From assembly GCF_010723575.1 (NCBI RefSeq), contig NZ_BLKZ01000002.1, positions 434,001 to 498,000 of the forward strand: DNA of 64,000 nt, read 5' to 3'. Of the stretch, positions 1 to 7,660 are shown piece after piece (position 1 is the stretch's first letter; the number at the start of each line of letters is the position of its first letter). Made by a program: the position numbers and the translations under genes. The stretch comes from Mycobacterium bourgelatii. Lineage in GTDB: Bacteria > Actinomycetota > Actinomycetes > Mycobacteriales > Mycobacteriaceae. The notes under the pieces were generated by a model, which was not told where the DNA came from, did not search any database, and saw nothing but the letters and a program-made list of their open reading frames with translations.

Positions 1-1441
1 TGGCGGGGTACTTGAATTCTTGCCCACGCACGGCGGTCCACCCGCTGTCGGCGTACACAGCGCTCGAGGCGGCTGCGGCCAACGGCACACACGCCTGGTC
101 CGACACGGAGGCGGTCCCGTTTCCAGGCAGGGTGTTGACGGTGCTTGTCAGGGTCATGGCCGGTGCGCCGAACGCCGCGCTGACTTGGTCGGACGTGAGC
201 AACAGCCCTTGCAGCGCATCCTCTGAAATCGGAGCGACCGTTGTTTCCGACGGCAGCGCGGACTTGGCGGTTGTGGCAGTTGCGGTCCGAGAGGCGCCCG
301 AGTCCGATCGGGTCAACAGGGTGACGGTGAGGGCGCCGACGGTGAGAATCACGACGGCGACGACGATCCCGGCGATGAGGGGACCTCGGCGTCGGGTCGG
401 CGCCGGCCGAATCGGTGCCGGGTGCGACCAGTTGGGCGGCGGCTGAGGCTGAGGCGGGGGCTGAGGAGGTCCCCAGCCGGGCGCGCGTTGCTGCATTGCG
501 GCCGGGACAGGCCGGCCGACCGGTTGCCGTACAGCGCGCGGGGTACCGGGGAGGATTCGGGTCGGGCCGTCGTCGCGTGCGCCCGGCGCGGGTAGATCAT
601 GGCGACGGGTAGGTGCGGCTACCGGAGCGGCCGTCAGGGCGCGGCGGGCGGCGGTGGCCAGCGCGTGGGCGCTTTGGTAGCGCTCGTCGGGGTTCTTGGC
701 CATGCCGGTGGCGATCACGTCATCAAAGCCGTTGGGCACGTCGGCCCGAATGTGGCTGGGCCGCGGCGGATCCAACATGAGATGCGCGGTGATCTGCTGT
801 TCCATGCTGTCCCCCGGGAACGGCAGTTCCCCGGTCAGGCATTCATGCAACATGCACGCCAGGGCATAGACATCCGAGCGGGCATCGGCGACCCCGCTGT
901 TAAAGCGTTCGGGTGCCATGCAGGCCATGGTTCCGATGATCCTGTCCGTGCCGGTCAGTTTGGACCCCGAGCCGTCGCGGGCTATGCCGAAGTCGATCAG
1001 GTAGGCGAAGTCGCGACTTGTCACCAGGGTGTTCTGGGGTTTGATGTCGCGGTGGACCAGCCCGGCCGCGTGGGCCGCATCGAGCGCGGCGGCCAGTTGC
1101 TCAATGATGTGCACGGCCCGCGCGGGACTCATTGGACCGTCGCGCTGCAACAGCTCGTGCACGTCGGTGCCTTCGACGATCGGCATGACCAGATACAGGC
1201 GACCGTCTATCTCACCGGCCTCATGGATGGGGATGATGTGCGGTTCGTTCAGCCGAGCCGCGATGTGGGCCTCACGGCGGAATCGCCGCTCATAATTGGG
1301 CTCGCTGGCCAGCTCGGGCGGCAACACCTTGATGGCCACGTCGCGATCCATCATCGTGTCGTGGGCCTTGTAAACCTTGCCCATGCCACCCTCGCCAATC
1401 AACGAGAGCAGCCGGTACCGGCCGAATTCGACTCCGTCCAA
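1..1441 (-). CDS. PknH-like transmembrane Ser/Thr protein kinase (C-terminus off window)
   Basis: Eukaryotic-type Hanks kinase read from the complement. Counting from a TTG at 1441: glycine loop GEGGMG (16-21), ATP lysine K38 in VAIK, alphaC Glu57, catalytic loop HRDIKPQN (130-137), DFG (150-152) and an APERF motif. A proline-rich juxtamembrane linker follows, then one hydrophobic segment near residues 350-370 and the start of an extracellular domain that looks like the PknH_C sensor type. The window ends inside that domain. The TTG has a good ribosome site (GAGAAAGGA, about 7 nt away). In-frame GTGs at 1459 and 1477 are alternatives; the one at 1477 overlaps the stop of the upstream PE_PGRS gene as GTGA. 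In M. tuberculosis PknH phosphorylates EmbR, and an embR gene lies at 37-38 kb here, but that this kinase is the PknH ortholog is inference. Confidence 0.88.
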   Translation of the reverse strand, partial: MDGVEFGRYRLLSLIGEGGMGKVYKAHDTMMDRDVAIKVLPPELASEPNYERRFRREAHIAARLNEPHIIPIHEAGEIDGRLYLVMPIVEGTDVHELLQRDGPMSPARAVHIIEQLAAALDAAHAAGLVHRDIKPQNTLVTSRDFAYLIDFGIARDGSGSKLTGTDRIIGTMACMAPERFNSGVADARSDVYALACMLHECLTGELPFPGDSMEQQITAHLMLDPPRPSHIRADVPNGFDDVIATGMAKNPDERYQSAHALATAARRALTAAPVAAPTRRHDLPAPGARDDGPTRILPGTPRAVRQPVGRPVPAAMQQRAPGWGPPQPPPQPQPPPNWSHPAPIRPAPTRRRGPLIAGIVVAVVILTVGALTVTLLTRSDSGASRTATATTAKSALPSETTVAPISEDALQGLLLTSDQVSAAFGAPAMTLTSTVNTLPGNGTASVSDQACVPLAAAASSAVYADSGWTAVRGQEFKYPA

Positions 1442-1473
1442 AGGCAGGTCCTTTCTCACCCATCCGAAAATTG

Positions 1474-3171
1474 TCACATGTCGTCGTAGAAAATTGTTCC
1501 GCTAGCGCCATACCTAATGTAAATAGGCATGTACTGGAACGGTATGTTTCCGGTGTTCAGCGCGCCCCCTGGTATTACCGTTGTTTGGGGCAGCGTACCA
1601 GCGGTGAAGTAATAAATGCTTGTGCCAGAGGCGGTAAAGAACTCCAGGTGGGTTCCGGCGGGCAGGTAGCCGTTTACGGAGCCAGTGCCTAACGAAGACG
1701 GAACGCTGCCCCACAAACCGCCGCTATCGACGAAAGCGCCGGTAACAGTCTGCAGCGGTCCACCATTGACCGACACGCGCAGGGTGGTGATCGGCGCCCC
1801 ACTCGAGACGGCAAAGGAATCGAACGGGTTGGCGCCAAACTGCAACGCATTGTATTGCTCCGCGAGGAGAACACTCTGGCCAAGCGTACTTGGCAACGCT
1901 CGCACCGGACTGATGGTCGCGGGCCCTCCCGCGTTGGATCCAATACCCAAAATGGCGTCTCCCTGCGACGCAGGCAGAACGGTGGTAATGCCATTCACGG
2001 TGTGCTTGAACGAGGTGATGACACCGACCGTCACCGGTGTGGTGGTAATGATTCCGTTGCCGAAGTTCACCGTCGTCGCATACTTGTCGTAAGTGTAGGT
2101 CGCGGAGTTAAATGCATCGCCGTAAGTGGTGGTACCCGATCCAATGGACGGGCCAAGGGAAGTGAAATTCACATCTTGGGGCGGCACGAGTATTCCCACG
2201 GATCCGGTGTCGACGGTGAGTTGCGAAAACGGTCCGCCGCCGATGGAAACACTTATGAACGGCCTGTTTATTACATTGTCCACCGTTATTCCGACGGCGG
2301 GTATATGGCCCGTTTCGCCGTGCGCACCGTTGACGCCTATGAACGGGGCGATACCGCCGGCGCCGCCAGGACCACCCGAAACGCCACCAAGACCACCCGA
2401 GACCCCGCCGGTCCCGCCGATCCCGCCGTTGCCGTACAGCAGCCCGCCCCGGCCGCCGACCCCGCCGGTGCCGCCGAGCATCCCGCCCAGACCGCCGGTT
2501 CCGCCGTTGCCGATGAACTGCGCGCTGCCGCCGGGTCCGCCGGTACTGAACGGCCCACCGATGCCGCCGATTCCGCCGTTGCCGTACAGCAACCCGCCCG
2601 TGCCGCCGGCCCCGCCGGGCGCGCCAAGACCGCCCATCCCGCCGGTTCCACCGGCGCCGAGCAGTCCGGACGAACCACCGATGCCGCCCGGCGCTCCGGC
2701 GACGATGCTGTCCCCGCCCTTACCGCCGCTGCCGATCAAGAGCCCACCAGCCCCGCCGGGGGTCCCCACGCCTTGCGCAGTGGTGGTGCCGTTGTAACCG
2801 TTGCCGATCAGCGGGCGATCCAACAACAGATTGGTGGGGAAATTGATGAGGAACAGCCCGTCTTCCACCAAGAGTTCGAACAGGGATGCATTGGCGGTCT
2901 CGGCGGCGGCATAGACGCCCGCACCTCCGCGTAGCGCAACCGCGAACTGCTCCTGAAACACCGCTGCCCGCACGCTCAGCAGCTGATATTCCTGGGCGTA
3001 GCCGGAGAACAGCGCCGCGACCGCCGCCGAGACCTCATCCCCCGCAGCGGCCATCACCGAGGTGGTCGAGCCCGCCGCCGCAGCATTGGCCTCATTGAGC
3101 CAGGAGCCAATGCGAGCAATATCGCCGCCGGCCCCCGCGACGGCTTCCGGAGTCACAATCACGATTGACAT
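1474..3171 (-). CDS. PE_PGRS protein with C-terminal aspartic protease domain (PecA/PE_PGRS35-like)
   Basis: 565 residues. Residues 1-95 form a PE domain (start SIVIVTPEAV, then the AAAETANASL region) with a linker ending near LLLDRPLIG. Residues about 125-290 are GGxGG-rich PGRS repeats. The last ~275 residues resemble a pepsin-fold aspartic protease: DTGS with Asp321 and a second FVDSGG with Asp482, the expected catalytic pair. M. tuberculosis PE_PGRS35 (PecA) and the M. marinum PecA proteins share this layout and are ESX-5 substrates that process other PE/PPE proteins such as LipY. Secretion by ESX-5 and self-processing are inferred from the family. The stop overlaps a possible GTG start of the kinase, so the two may be translationally coupled. 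Confidence 0.9.
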   Translation of the reverse strand: MSIVIVTPEAVAGAGGDIARIGSWLNEANAAAAGSTTSVMAAAGDEVSAAVAALFSGYAQEYQLLSVRAAVFQEQFAVALRGGAGVYAAAETANASLFELLVEDGLFLINFPTNLLLDRPLIGNGYNGTTTAQGVGTPGGAGGLLIGSGGKGGDSIVAGAPGGIGGSSGLLGAGGTGGMGGLGAPGGAGGTGGLLYGNGGIGGIGGPFSTGGPGGSAQFIGNGGTGGLGGMLGGTGGVGGRGGLLYGNGGIGGTGGVSGGLGGVSGGPGGAGGIAPFIGVNGAHGETGHIPAVGITVDNVINRPFISVSIGGGPFSQLTVDTGSVGILVPPQDVNFTSLGPSIGSGTTTYGDAFNSATYTYDKYATTVNFGNGIITTTPVTVGVITSFKHTVNGITTVLPASQGDAILGIGSNAGGPATISPVRALPSTLGQSVLLAEQYNALQFGANPFDSFAVSSGAPITTLRVSVNGGPLQTVTGAFVDSGGLWGSVPSSLGTGSVNGYLPAGTHLEFFTASGTSIYYFTAGTLPQTTVIPGGALNTGNIPFQYMPIYIRYGASGTIFYDDM

Positions 3172-3416
3172 GTGCCACCTCCAGGTGGTCTACGCAGTAG
3201 AGCTGGCGCAGTCCGCCGCAGGCAGCGATGAGCGAATGCTAGTCCTCGGCGATTGCGCAGGGAATAGGCAATTTCGAGACAACCGGCCGACGACTGTGCC
3301 GGGTGCCGGTGCGGCGACCGTTCCGCTGATAGTTCGGAGGATTCCGTGAGGTCTCTTTGAGCATCTTCGGAACAATCTTGGGGGCGCGCTTGGCGCCCGG
3401 ACAACCGTGCGGCCAT
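3159..3416 (-). CDS. Possible small ORF upstream of the PE_PGRS gene
   Basis: 85 codons preceded by a very strong ribosome site (AAAGGAGAAAGGG, directly before the ATG at 3416). The ORF ends 13 nt inside the PE_PGRS start. The predicted peptide is Arg/Ser-rich and resembles no family I recognise, so it may be a leader peptide or the remnant of an upstream gene. I list it because of the ribosome site; coding potential is weak. The remaining gap up to 3443 shows nothing else. Confidence 0.25.
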   Translation of the reverse strand: MAARLSGRQARPQDCSEDAQRDLTESSELSAERSPHRHPAQSSAGCLEIAYSLRNRRGLAFAHRCLRRTAPALLRRPPGGGTCQS

Positions 3417-3443
3417 CCCTTTCTCCTTTACATTCGTATGTCG

Positions 3444-3932
3444 TCAGAAGGGCCTGACGTTGTAGGCGCTGTCGATCACCATGCCGTGACCCGTCGCGTC
3501 GTTGGTGAACGTCGTGCCGTCGCTGGTCGCCACGACCGTCCATCCCTGAAGGTGCTGCGTCTGCCCAATCGCCAGGGCTGTGTCCGGCTGTCCGGCGGGC
3601 GCCAATCCGAGATTCGCTGTTCGCCATGTGAATTCACCCGATTCGGTGATGATGGCTTGATTCTGGTGCAACACCGCAGGATCCCCCACCCACCCCGGAT
3701 AGGGCATCGGGTCCATCGGCGCCTGCGGGAAACCGGCCGTCTGACAAACAACCTTCGGGTCGCCTCCGTCGCTGTCATCCGAGCTGAGCTGACAACGCAT
3801 CGGCGGTGACGGGGCTTTCACGTTGACGAACTGCCCAGGGGCGGGATCGGCACCGGCAAGCGGAGCGAAAGCGACTGACGTACAGATAATTTCGACAGCT
3901 AGTGACCTTGCGCCAGTCAGCCAGGACGCCAT
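3444..3932 (-). CDS. Small secreted protein of unknown function
   Basis: 162 residues from the ATG at 3932, chosen because AAAGGGGG lies 6 nt upstream. A longer frame opens at 4043 but adds a low-quality N-terminus. Residues about 8-28 are hydrophobic and end in LAGADPAPG, a signal peptide with an AxADP cleavage site of the kind common in mycobacteria. The mature part has two cysteines in a Met-Arg-Cys/Val-Val-Cys context, which could form a disulfide, and no catalytic motif that I recognise. An 11-bp phased repeat lies 112-133 nt upstream (4044-4065). The same motif precedes two other loci in this window. Confidence 0.7.
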   Translation of the reverse strand: MASWLTGARSLAVEIICTSVAFAPLAGADPAPGQFVNVKAPSPPMRCQLSSDDSDGGDPKVVCQTAGFPQAPMDPMPYPGWVGDPAVLHQNQAIITESGEFTWRTANLGLAPAGQPDTALAIGQTQHLQGWTVVATSDGTTFTNDATGHGMVIDSAYNVRPF

Positions 3933-4043
3933 GATCTGCCCCCTTTCTGTGCACAATTGCGGGCCCGAGCAGCAGGGCCCGCTTTGGCCGATCGCTGCCA
4001 CCGGGTCGCCGCGTGAGGCTTGCGACAACGTTCCGGCAGGCAC

Positions 4044-4065
4044 CTTGGAATCTTCTTGGAACGTA
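4044..4065. promoter_or_regulatory. 11-bp phased CTTGGAA direct repeat (candidate regulator site)
   Basis: CTTGGAATCTT is followed directly by CTTGGAACGTA. On the minus strand this reads TTCCAAGAAG-A-TTCCAAGG, upstream of the small secreted gene that starts at 3932. Phased 11-bp direct repeats are typical of OmpR-family response-regulator sites. Related repeats are at 25228-25271 and 37191-37210. Confidence 0.45.
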
Positions 4066-4132
4066 GAGGTTCTTGTCGGAGGGGGTCACTAGCATCGCGG
4101 ACGATCCGTGAGACCTAGCCGGAGCGTGGTGG

Positions 4133-5503
4133 ATGAACTTGCTGAATCGAACCATCGATGGGTTAGCGAACCTTCGTGGCTGCTTGATGGATCGCATGAA
4201 CCCGGCCGGCGCTGAATGCGAACTGGTCCGGCCCACCCGTCCTAAACAGCTGACCGAGCTGACTGCCGATCAGCGCGAGCGCATGGCCGCGTTCGTCGCC
4301 CAACGGATCGACCATGCCCGCCGCACGACGCCGCTCACCGAAGACGAGTGGGCGGCTTGGGAAGCGGGTGTACGCAAATGCTATGAACTCGTTGGTGTCC
4401 CCTGGCCGGGTGTGATCGTGAAGGTGCCCTCACCTGTTGTCGGTGCGCTGGCACCGCCGATCGCGGAGGGGGTCGTTCGTGAAATCCGTAACTCGAAACC
4501 GGGCATTTCTCTGGATTCAGCGGTGCGATCGGCGGTCGATGCCGCGGGGCGGTCGGTAAGCAGCGTCGGGGACGCCCCGCGCGTAGGTGAAGCGCTTTCC
4601 CGAGCGGTCCGGGATGTCATAGACGCCACCCGGGCCGGGATGGTCTGCCCAGCATTCGACCAGATACCCGCGACACCAACGCACGAGGAGAGTCACTCTG
4701 CAGTTTCGCGGAAGATAGTCCGTAGGTGTATCCGTGAGGTTTTCGAACCCGTTCTTTATGCAGTTCCCAACGTGGACGGGGCGATCCGTGGACTGCTTTG
4801 CGCTGCGGTCTGCGCGGTCTCCTCTGCGAGGAATTGGCGCGTCCCGCTGGCTGGGCGCGGCCACGTCGGATTCGACGTCGTTTGGGCGTTTCTGCGGGAT
4901 GCCTGCGCACTTGATTTCGGTGACGAGACTCGGGAAAGTTTACGAGCGATAGAGAACGCCCAATCCGCGGAGTGCTGGTGGCCTTTTCGGGACTTCGTGG
5001 TGGTTTGCGATCTACCCACTGAGGTGCACACCGAGACCGTCGACGGCCGCATTCGCCTGCACAACGCGGACGGACCCGCGGTCCGTTGGGGCGACGGCTG
5101 GGAAATTCACGCCTGGCACGGCACCACAGTCCCGCGCGATCTCATCGAAAATGGTTGGGACACCAAGCGAATCATGGCCGAACGCAACGCCGAGGTCCGG
5201 CGGTGCGCCATCGAACGCGTCGGTTGGCATCAGTTCATCACAACCGCCGGTTTCAGACTTATTGATCAGGCACCCGATCCAGCTAACCCCGGTCAGCTGC
5301 TCCGTTTGTACAAGGTGCCCCGCCGGGTTCTCGGCTACCGAGCGCGAATTCTATTGTGCGTCAACGCCACCCCAGAGCGCAATGGTGCTCGCCGCGTCTA
5401 CGAACTGTCCGTGCCAACCACGTGCCGCACCGCTCTGACGGCTGTGGCGTGGTCATTCGACGTGCCGGAGCAGACCTATGAACGTCTGGCACGAGCGACC
5501 TAG
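4133..5503 (+). CDS. DUF6745-family protein
   Basis: 456 residues, no signal peptide or clear membrane segment. The C-terminal half carries the block that I associate with DUF6745 proteins: LHNADGPAVRWGDGW, then AWHGTTVPRDLIENGW, then MAERNAEVRRCAIERVGW, followed by LYKVP and a final VPEQTYERL. The N-terminal half is a helical region starting TADQRERMAAFVAQRID. No enzymatic function is known to me. A second small gene begins 31 bp downstream in the same direction and was interrupted by an IS, so the two probably form an operon. The start at 4133 has GGAG upstream; an ATG at 4187 (Met-Asp-Arg) is an alternative. Confidence 0.75.
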   Translation: MNLLNRTIDGLANLRGCLMDRMNPAGAECELVRPTRPKQLTELTADQRERMAAFVAQRIDHARRTTPLTEDEWAAWEAGVRKCYELVGVPWPGVIVKVPSPVVGALAPPIAEGVVREIRNSKPGISLDSAVRSAVDAAGRSVSSVGDAPRVGEALSRAVRDVIDATRAGMVCPAFDQIPATPTHEESHSAVSRKIVRRCIREVFEPVLYAVPNVDGAIRGLLCAAVCAVSSARNWRVPLAGRGHVGFDVVWAFLRDACALDFGDETRESLRAIENAQSAECWWPFRDFVVVCDLPTEVHTETVDGRIRLHNADGPAVRWGDGWEIHAWHGTTVPRDLIENGWDTKRIMAERNAEVRRCAIERVGWHQFITTAGFRLIDQAPDPANPGQLLRLYKVPRRVLGYRARILLCVNATPERNGARRVYELSVPTTCRTALTAVAWSFDVPEQTYERLARAT

Positions 5504-5664
5504 CCCAAGCCAAACCGCACGGAAGGACACAGCGATGACCGCTGAACTGACCAACATCGTGAATGCCGCCCTCGCTCCGCAGCAGTTTGATGCCGACATT
5601 CCCGTCTTAGCCGGAGCCCAGCGGCAGGGCGACGTTGAGGGGGACCCGTTTGATGGTCCAGTCG

Positions 5665-6606
5665 CTATGCGGCTTGCGGTTGGTGGGTCGTGGTCCACTG
5701 TAGGGCGAACTCGGCTGGGGTGAGCCCATTGTGGGCGGAGTGAGGCCGGTTGGCGTTGTAGTCGATTCTCCAATCTTCGATGATGATTTGGGCTTCTTGC
5801 AGGGAGTCGAAGCGCCAGGAGTTGAGTAGCTCGTCGCGCAGTCGGCCGTTGAATGACTCGATCCAGGCGTTCTGCCAGGGGGATCCGGGATCGATGAATA
5901 GCGAGCCGGTGCCGTTGAAGCGGCACCAGTCGTTGACAGCATGGGCGATGAACTCGGGTCCGTTGTCGAACCGCACGTAGGCCGGTGCCCCATGCATCAG
6001 GGCCAGACGGTCAAGGACGTCGACCACGCCGTCGGCGTTGATGGCCCGGTCGACTTCGATCGCCAGGGCTTCGCGGGTGAACTCATCGATTACGTTGAGC
6101 ATCTTCAACGTTCGTCCGTCGGCGGTGGTGTCGAACTGAAAGTCCATCGCCCAGATCGCATTCGGGCGGATCGGGCACATCGCCCCGACCTGCGCACCGA
6201 TGCCGGTCAAGCGTTTCTTCCTGCGGCGCTGCGGAACCCGCAGGCCTTCCTCGCGCCACAGGCGGCGGATGCGCTTGTTGTTGACCTTCCAGCCAGCTCG
6301 CCGTGCCGCGATCGCAGCACGGCGCCATCCCCAGCGGGGCCGCTGGGTGGAGAACGCGCGTAGCCAGGCCCGCAATTGGGCCTCCTCATCGCTGATCGGT
6401 GGTGGTTGTAGACGCATGGTGGAACGGTGGATGCCGACCACCGCGCACGCCCGCCGTTCGGAGACCCCGAACCGCTCGCGCAGCATCGCCGCGGCGCTGC
6501 GCTTGCGGTTCGGGGTCAGAAGTTTCCGACGAGATCTCCTTGAGCATGTCGATGTCAAGGGCCTGGTTGGCGACCAGCTTCTTGAGCCTGGCGTTCTCGG
6601 CCTCAA
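5665..6606 (-). CDS. IS3-family transposase OrfB (DDE integrase domain)
   Basis: OrfB homology begins about RRKLLTPNRKRSAAAML and contains the IS3 HTH_21 region (LRAWLRAFSTQRPRWGWRR) and the rve integrase core. The DDE triad is visible: Asp in WAMDFQF, Asp in VRFDNGPEF, Glu in WIESFNGRLRDE. The end (NRPHSAHNGLTPAEFALQW) is complete. The first ~25 residues of the open frame are not OrfB sequence. OrfB is normally made as an OrfAB fusion by -1 frameshifting; here it lies +1 to orfA, which suggests a 1-bp loss at the junction. Confidence 0.85.
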   Translation of the reverse strand: MRPRTPGSRSWSPTRPLTSTCSRRSRRKLLTPNRKRSAAAMLRERFGVSERRACAVVGIHRSTMRLQPPPISDEEAQLRAWLRAFSTQRPRWGWRRAAIAARRAGWKVNNKRIRRLWREEGLRVPQRRRKKRLTGIGAQVGAMCPIRPNAIWAMDFQFDTTADGRTLKMLNVIDEFTREALAIEVDRAINADGVVDVLDRLALMHGAPAYVRFDNGPEFIAHAVNDWCRFNGTGSLFIDPGSPWQNAWIESFNGRLRDELLNSWRFDSLQEAQIIIEDWRIDYNANRPHSAHNGLTPAEFALQWTTTHQPQAA

Positions 6607-6802
6607 GTTCCTTGAGGCGTTTGGCGTCGCTGGCCTTCATCCCGCCGTACTGGGCGACCCAGCGATGCCAGGTCGACTCGGTGATCTCGAGGTGGCGACA
6701 CACTTCGCTGAGTTGCTGCCCGGTTCCAAGGAGCTTGTTGCCCTCGGCGAGCTTGCGGATGATCTGATCCGGCGTGTGCCGCCGGCGCTTGTTCGTTGCC
6801 AT
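6386..6802 (-). CDS. IS3-family transposase OrfA
   Basis: Helix-turn-helix N-terminus (HTPDQIIRKLAEGNKLL, then LSEVCRHLEITESTWHRW), followed by a leucine-heptad helix LKELEAENARLKKLVANQ used for OrfA multimerisation. Real homology ends near DMLKEISS, about residue 90; the last ~45 residues are out-of-frame tail. IS407-type OrfA proteins usually stop just after this point. One extra G in TCGTCGGAAAC (near 6528) would give Gly-Asn-Phe-stop and put orfB in the usual -1 frame. This copy therefore seems to have lost one base. Confidence 0.8.
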   Translation of the reverse strand: MATNKRRRHTPDQIIRKLAEGNKLLGTGQQLSEVCRHLEITESTWHRWVAQYGGMKASDAKRLKELEAENARLKKLVANQALDIDMLKEISSETSDPEPQAQRRGDAARAVRGLRTAGVRGGRHPPFHHASTTTTDQR

Positions 6803-7345
6803 GTCGTCGTCGATTCTTCCTGCCCGAACACTCGGGCATCAGAGTCCCACAACGACTGGACCACTACGACGGGCTCACCTCAACGTCCTGGTCTTGCCCG
6901 CGCAGGTGACCGCAACCACGCTCGTGCCGAAGTCTGGGACCGCTGTGGTGGAGGGGGCCAACGCTGGTAACTCCCACGTCGTCTACGCGGCGGACGGACC
7001 CGCCTACTGCGACACCGCCATTCCGCACCACGAGGACCTGCGGATAGCTATTCTCACCGTCCCGGCGGGATCGAGGGTTTACCTTGGCCACGCCGAGCAC
7101 GGCTACATGGGCATCGCTCCCGGCAATTATGAGATCCGTCGGCAACGAGAGATGGCTGCGTGGGCCCGAATGGTCATCGATTAGTGCGCTTGTCATTAGC
7201 TGTTCTGCAGTCGAGCGTTTAACGCACCACGACCCGGAGGGGGAGAGTCCGCCACCGACCACTAACCCATTCTCGGTGGCCACTATCAGCTCAGCACTCG
7301 AGCATGCGGCTGATCCAACCGCACCGGGGCCACTGCGGTGTGGCG

Positions 7346-7549
7346 TTAGCGACTGCGCCTGTCTGAGCGCTGCCATGAGGCAAGTGTCTCTTGAAGGAGA
7401 GTGGTGGCCGAGCGCCCAGCCTGCACGAGGTCCGCGCGAGCTTGCTTTGCAGCCTTTACCACCGCAGGGTCCTGGCGAACGAAGTTCGCGCGGTCGGCCA
7501 CGATTGCGGCCTGCTGCGCGATCAGCAGTGCGGTATTGATACGGGCCAT
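7346..7549 (-). CDS. Small 67-residue protein, divergent from the XRE regulator
   Basis: The ATG at 7549 is preceded by CTGAAAGGTCTCATC, an acceptable ribosome site. A longer frame to 7627 exists but crosses the operator-like repeats. The peptide MARINTALLIAQQAAIVADR followed by a Lys/Arg/Ala-rich amphipathic helix is soluble and all-helical. I do not recognise a family. It is divergent from and 111 bp away from the membrane XRE gene at 7661, with phased repeats between them, so both may answer to that regulator. Confidence 0.5.
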   Translation of the reverse strand: MARINTALLIAQQAAIVADRANFVRQDPAVVKAAKQARADLVQAGRSATTLLQETLASWQRSDRRSR

Positions 7550-7597
7550 GATGAGACCTTTCAGGAAAGAGGCCCCAGTCGGCCCCGCCAGGAAGAA

Positions 7598-7632
7598 TTT
7601 AGTGATGTATTTAGTGACTGTCAACACACTAA
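7598..7632. promoter_or_regulatory. TTTAGTGA direct repeats with inverted CACTAA (candidate operator)
   Basis: TTTAGTGA occurs at 7598-7605 and 7610-7617, and the inverse CACTAA at 7627-7632, so TTAGTG(N10)CACTAA forms a dyad. The region is AT-rich against a GC-rich background and lies in the divergent gap just upstream of the XRE gene. Autoregulation by the XRE protein is inferred. Confidence 0.45.
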
Positions 7633-7660
7633 TTTAGTCTTTATGCACTATGGTCCCACT

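Larger units (their letters stand above)
5636..6882 (-). mobile_element. IS3-family insertion sequence (IS407-group-like), 1247 bp
   Basis: The ends are imperfect inverted repeats: left TGAGGGGGACCCGTTTGA and on to TGGTCCAGTCG, right (complement) TGAGGTGAGCCCGTCGTA and on to TGGTCCAGTCG. The terminal TG...CA is typical of IS3 elements. It is flanked by a perfect 4-bp duplication ACGT at 5632-5635 and 6883-6886; 4-bp duplications fit the IS407 group. It carries orfA and orfB on the minus strand. The perfect duplication and the exact restoration of the host frame on removal point to a recent insertion. Confidence 0.9.
5535..7184 (+). pseudogene. Small partner gene of the DUF6745 protein, disrupted by an insertion sequence
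   Basis: The 5' part is 5535-5635 and the 3' part 6887-7184. If the IS (5636-6882) and one copy of the 4-bp duplication are removed, the two parts join in frame as Gly-Asp-Val-Leu-Val-Leu-Pro and give a 132-residue protein. It runs from MTAELTNIVNAALAPQQFD through a beta-rich stretch with AVVEGANAGNSHVVYA to YEIRRQREMAAWARMVID. A good ribosome site (GGAAGGACACAGCG) precedes the ATG. It has no recognised catalytic motif; the small beta-rich fold and the position just after the DUF6745 gene suggest a dedicated partner. The insertion is a clean knock-out of the pair's second member. Confidence 0.8.

Noticed and set aside
599..1489. 296-residue plus-strand ORF across the kinase region
   Set aside because: It is the complement of the kinase frame, has no ribosome site and no recognisable domain, while the minus strand carries all kinase motifs.
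5654..6863. Shorter IS boundaries at the 11-bp TGGTCCAGTCG repeats
   Set aside because: With these ends there is no target duplication and the host gene does not rejoin. The outer TGAGG...CCTCA ends give a perfect ACGT duplication and restore the frame.
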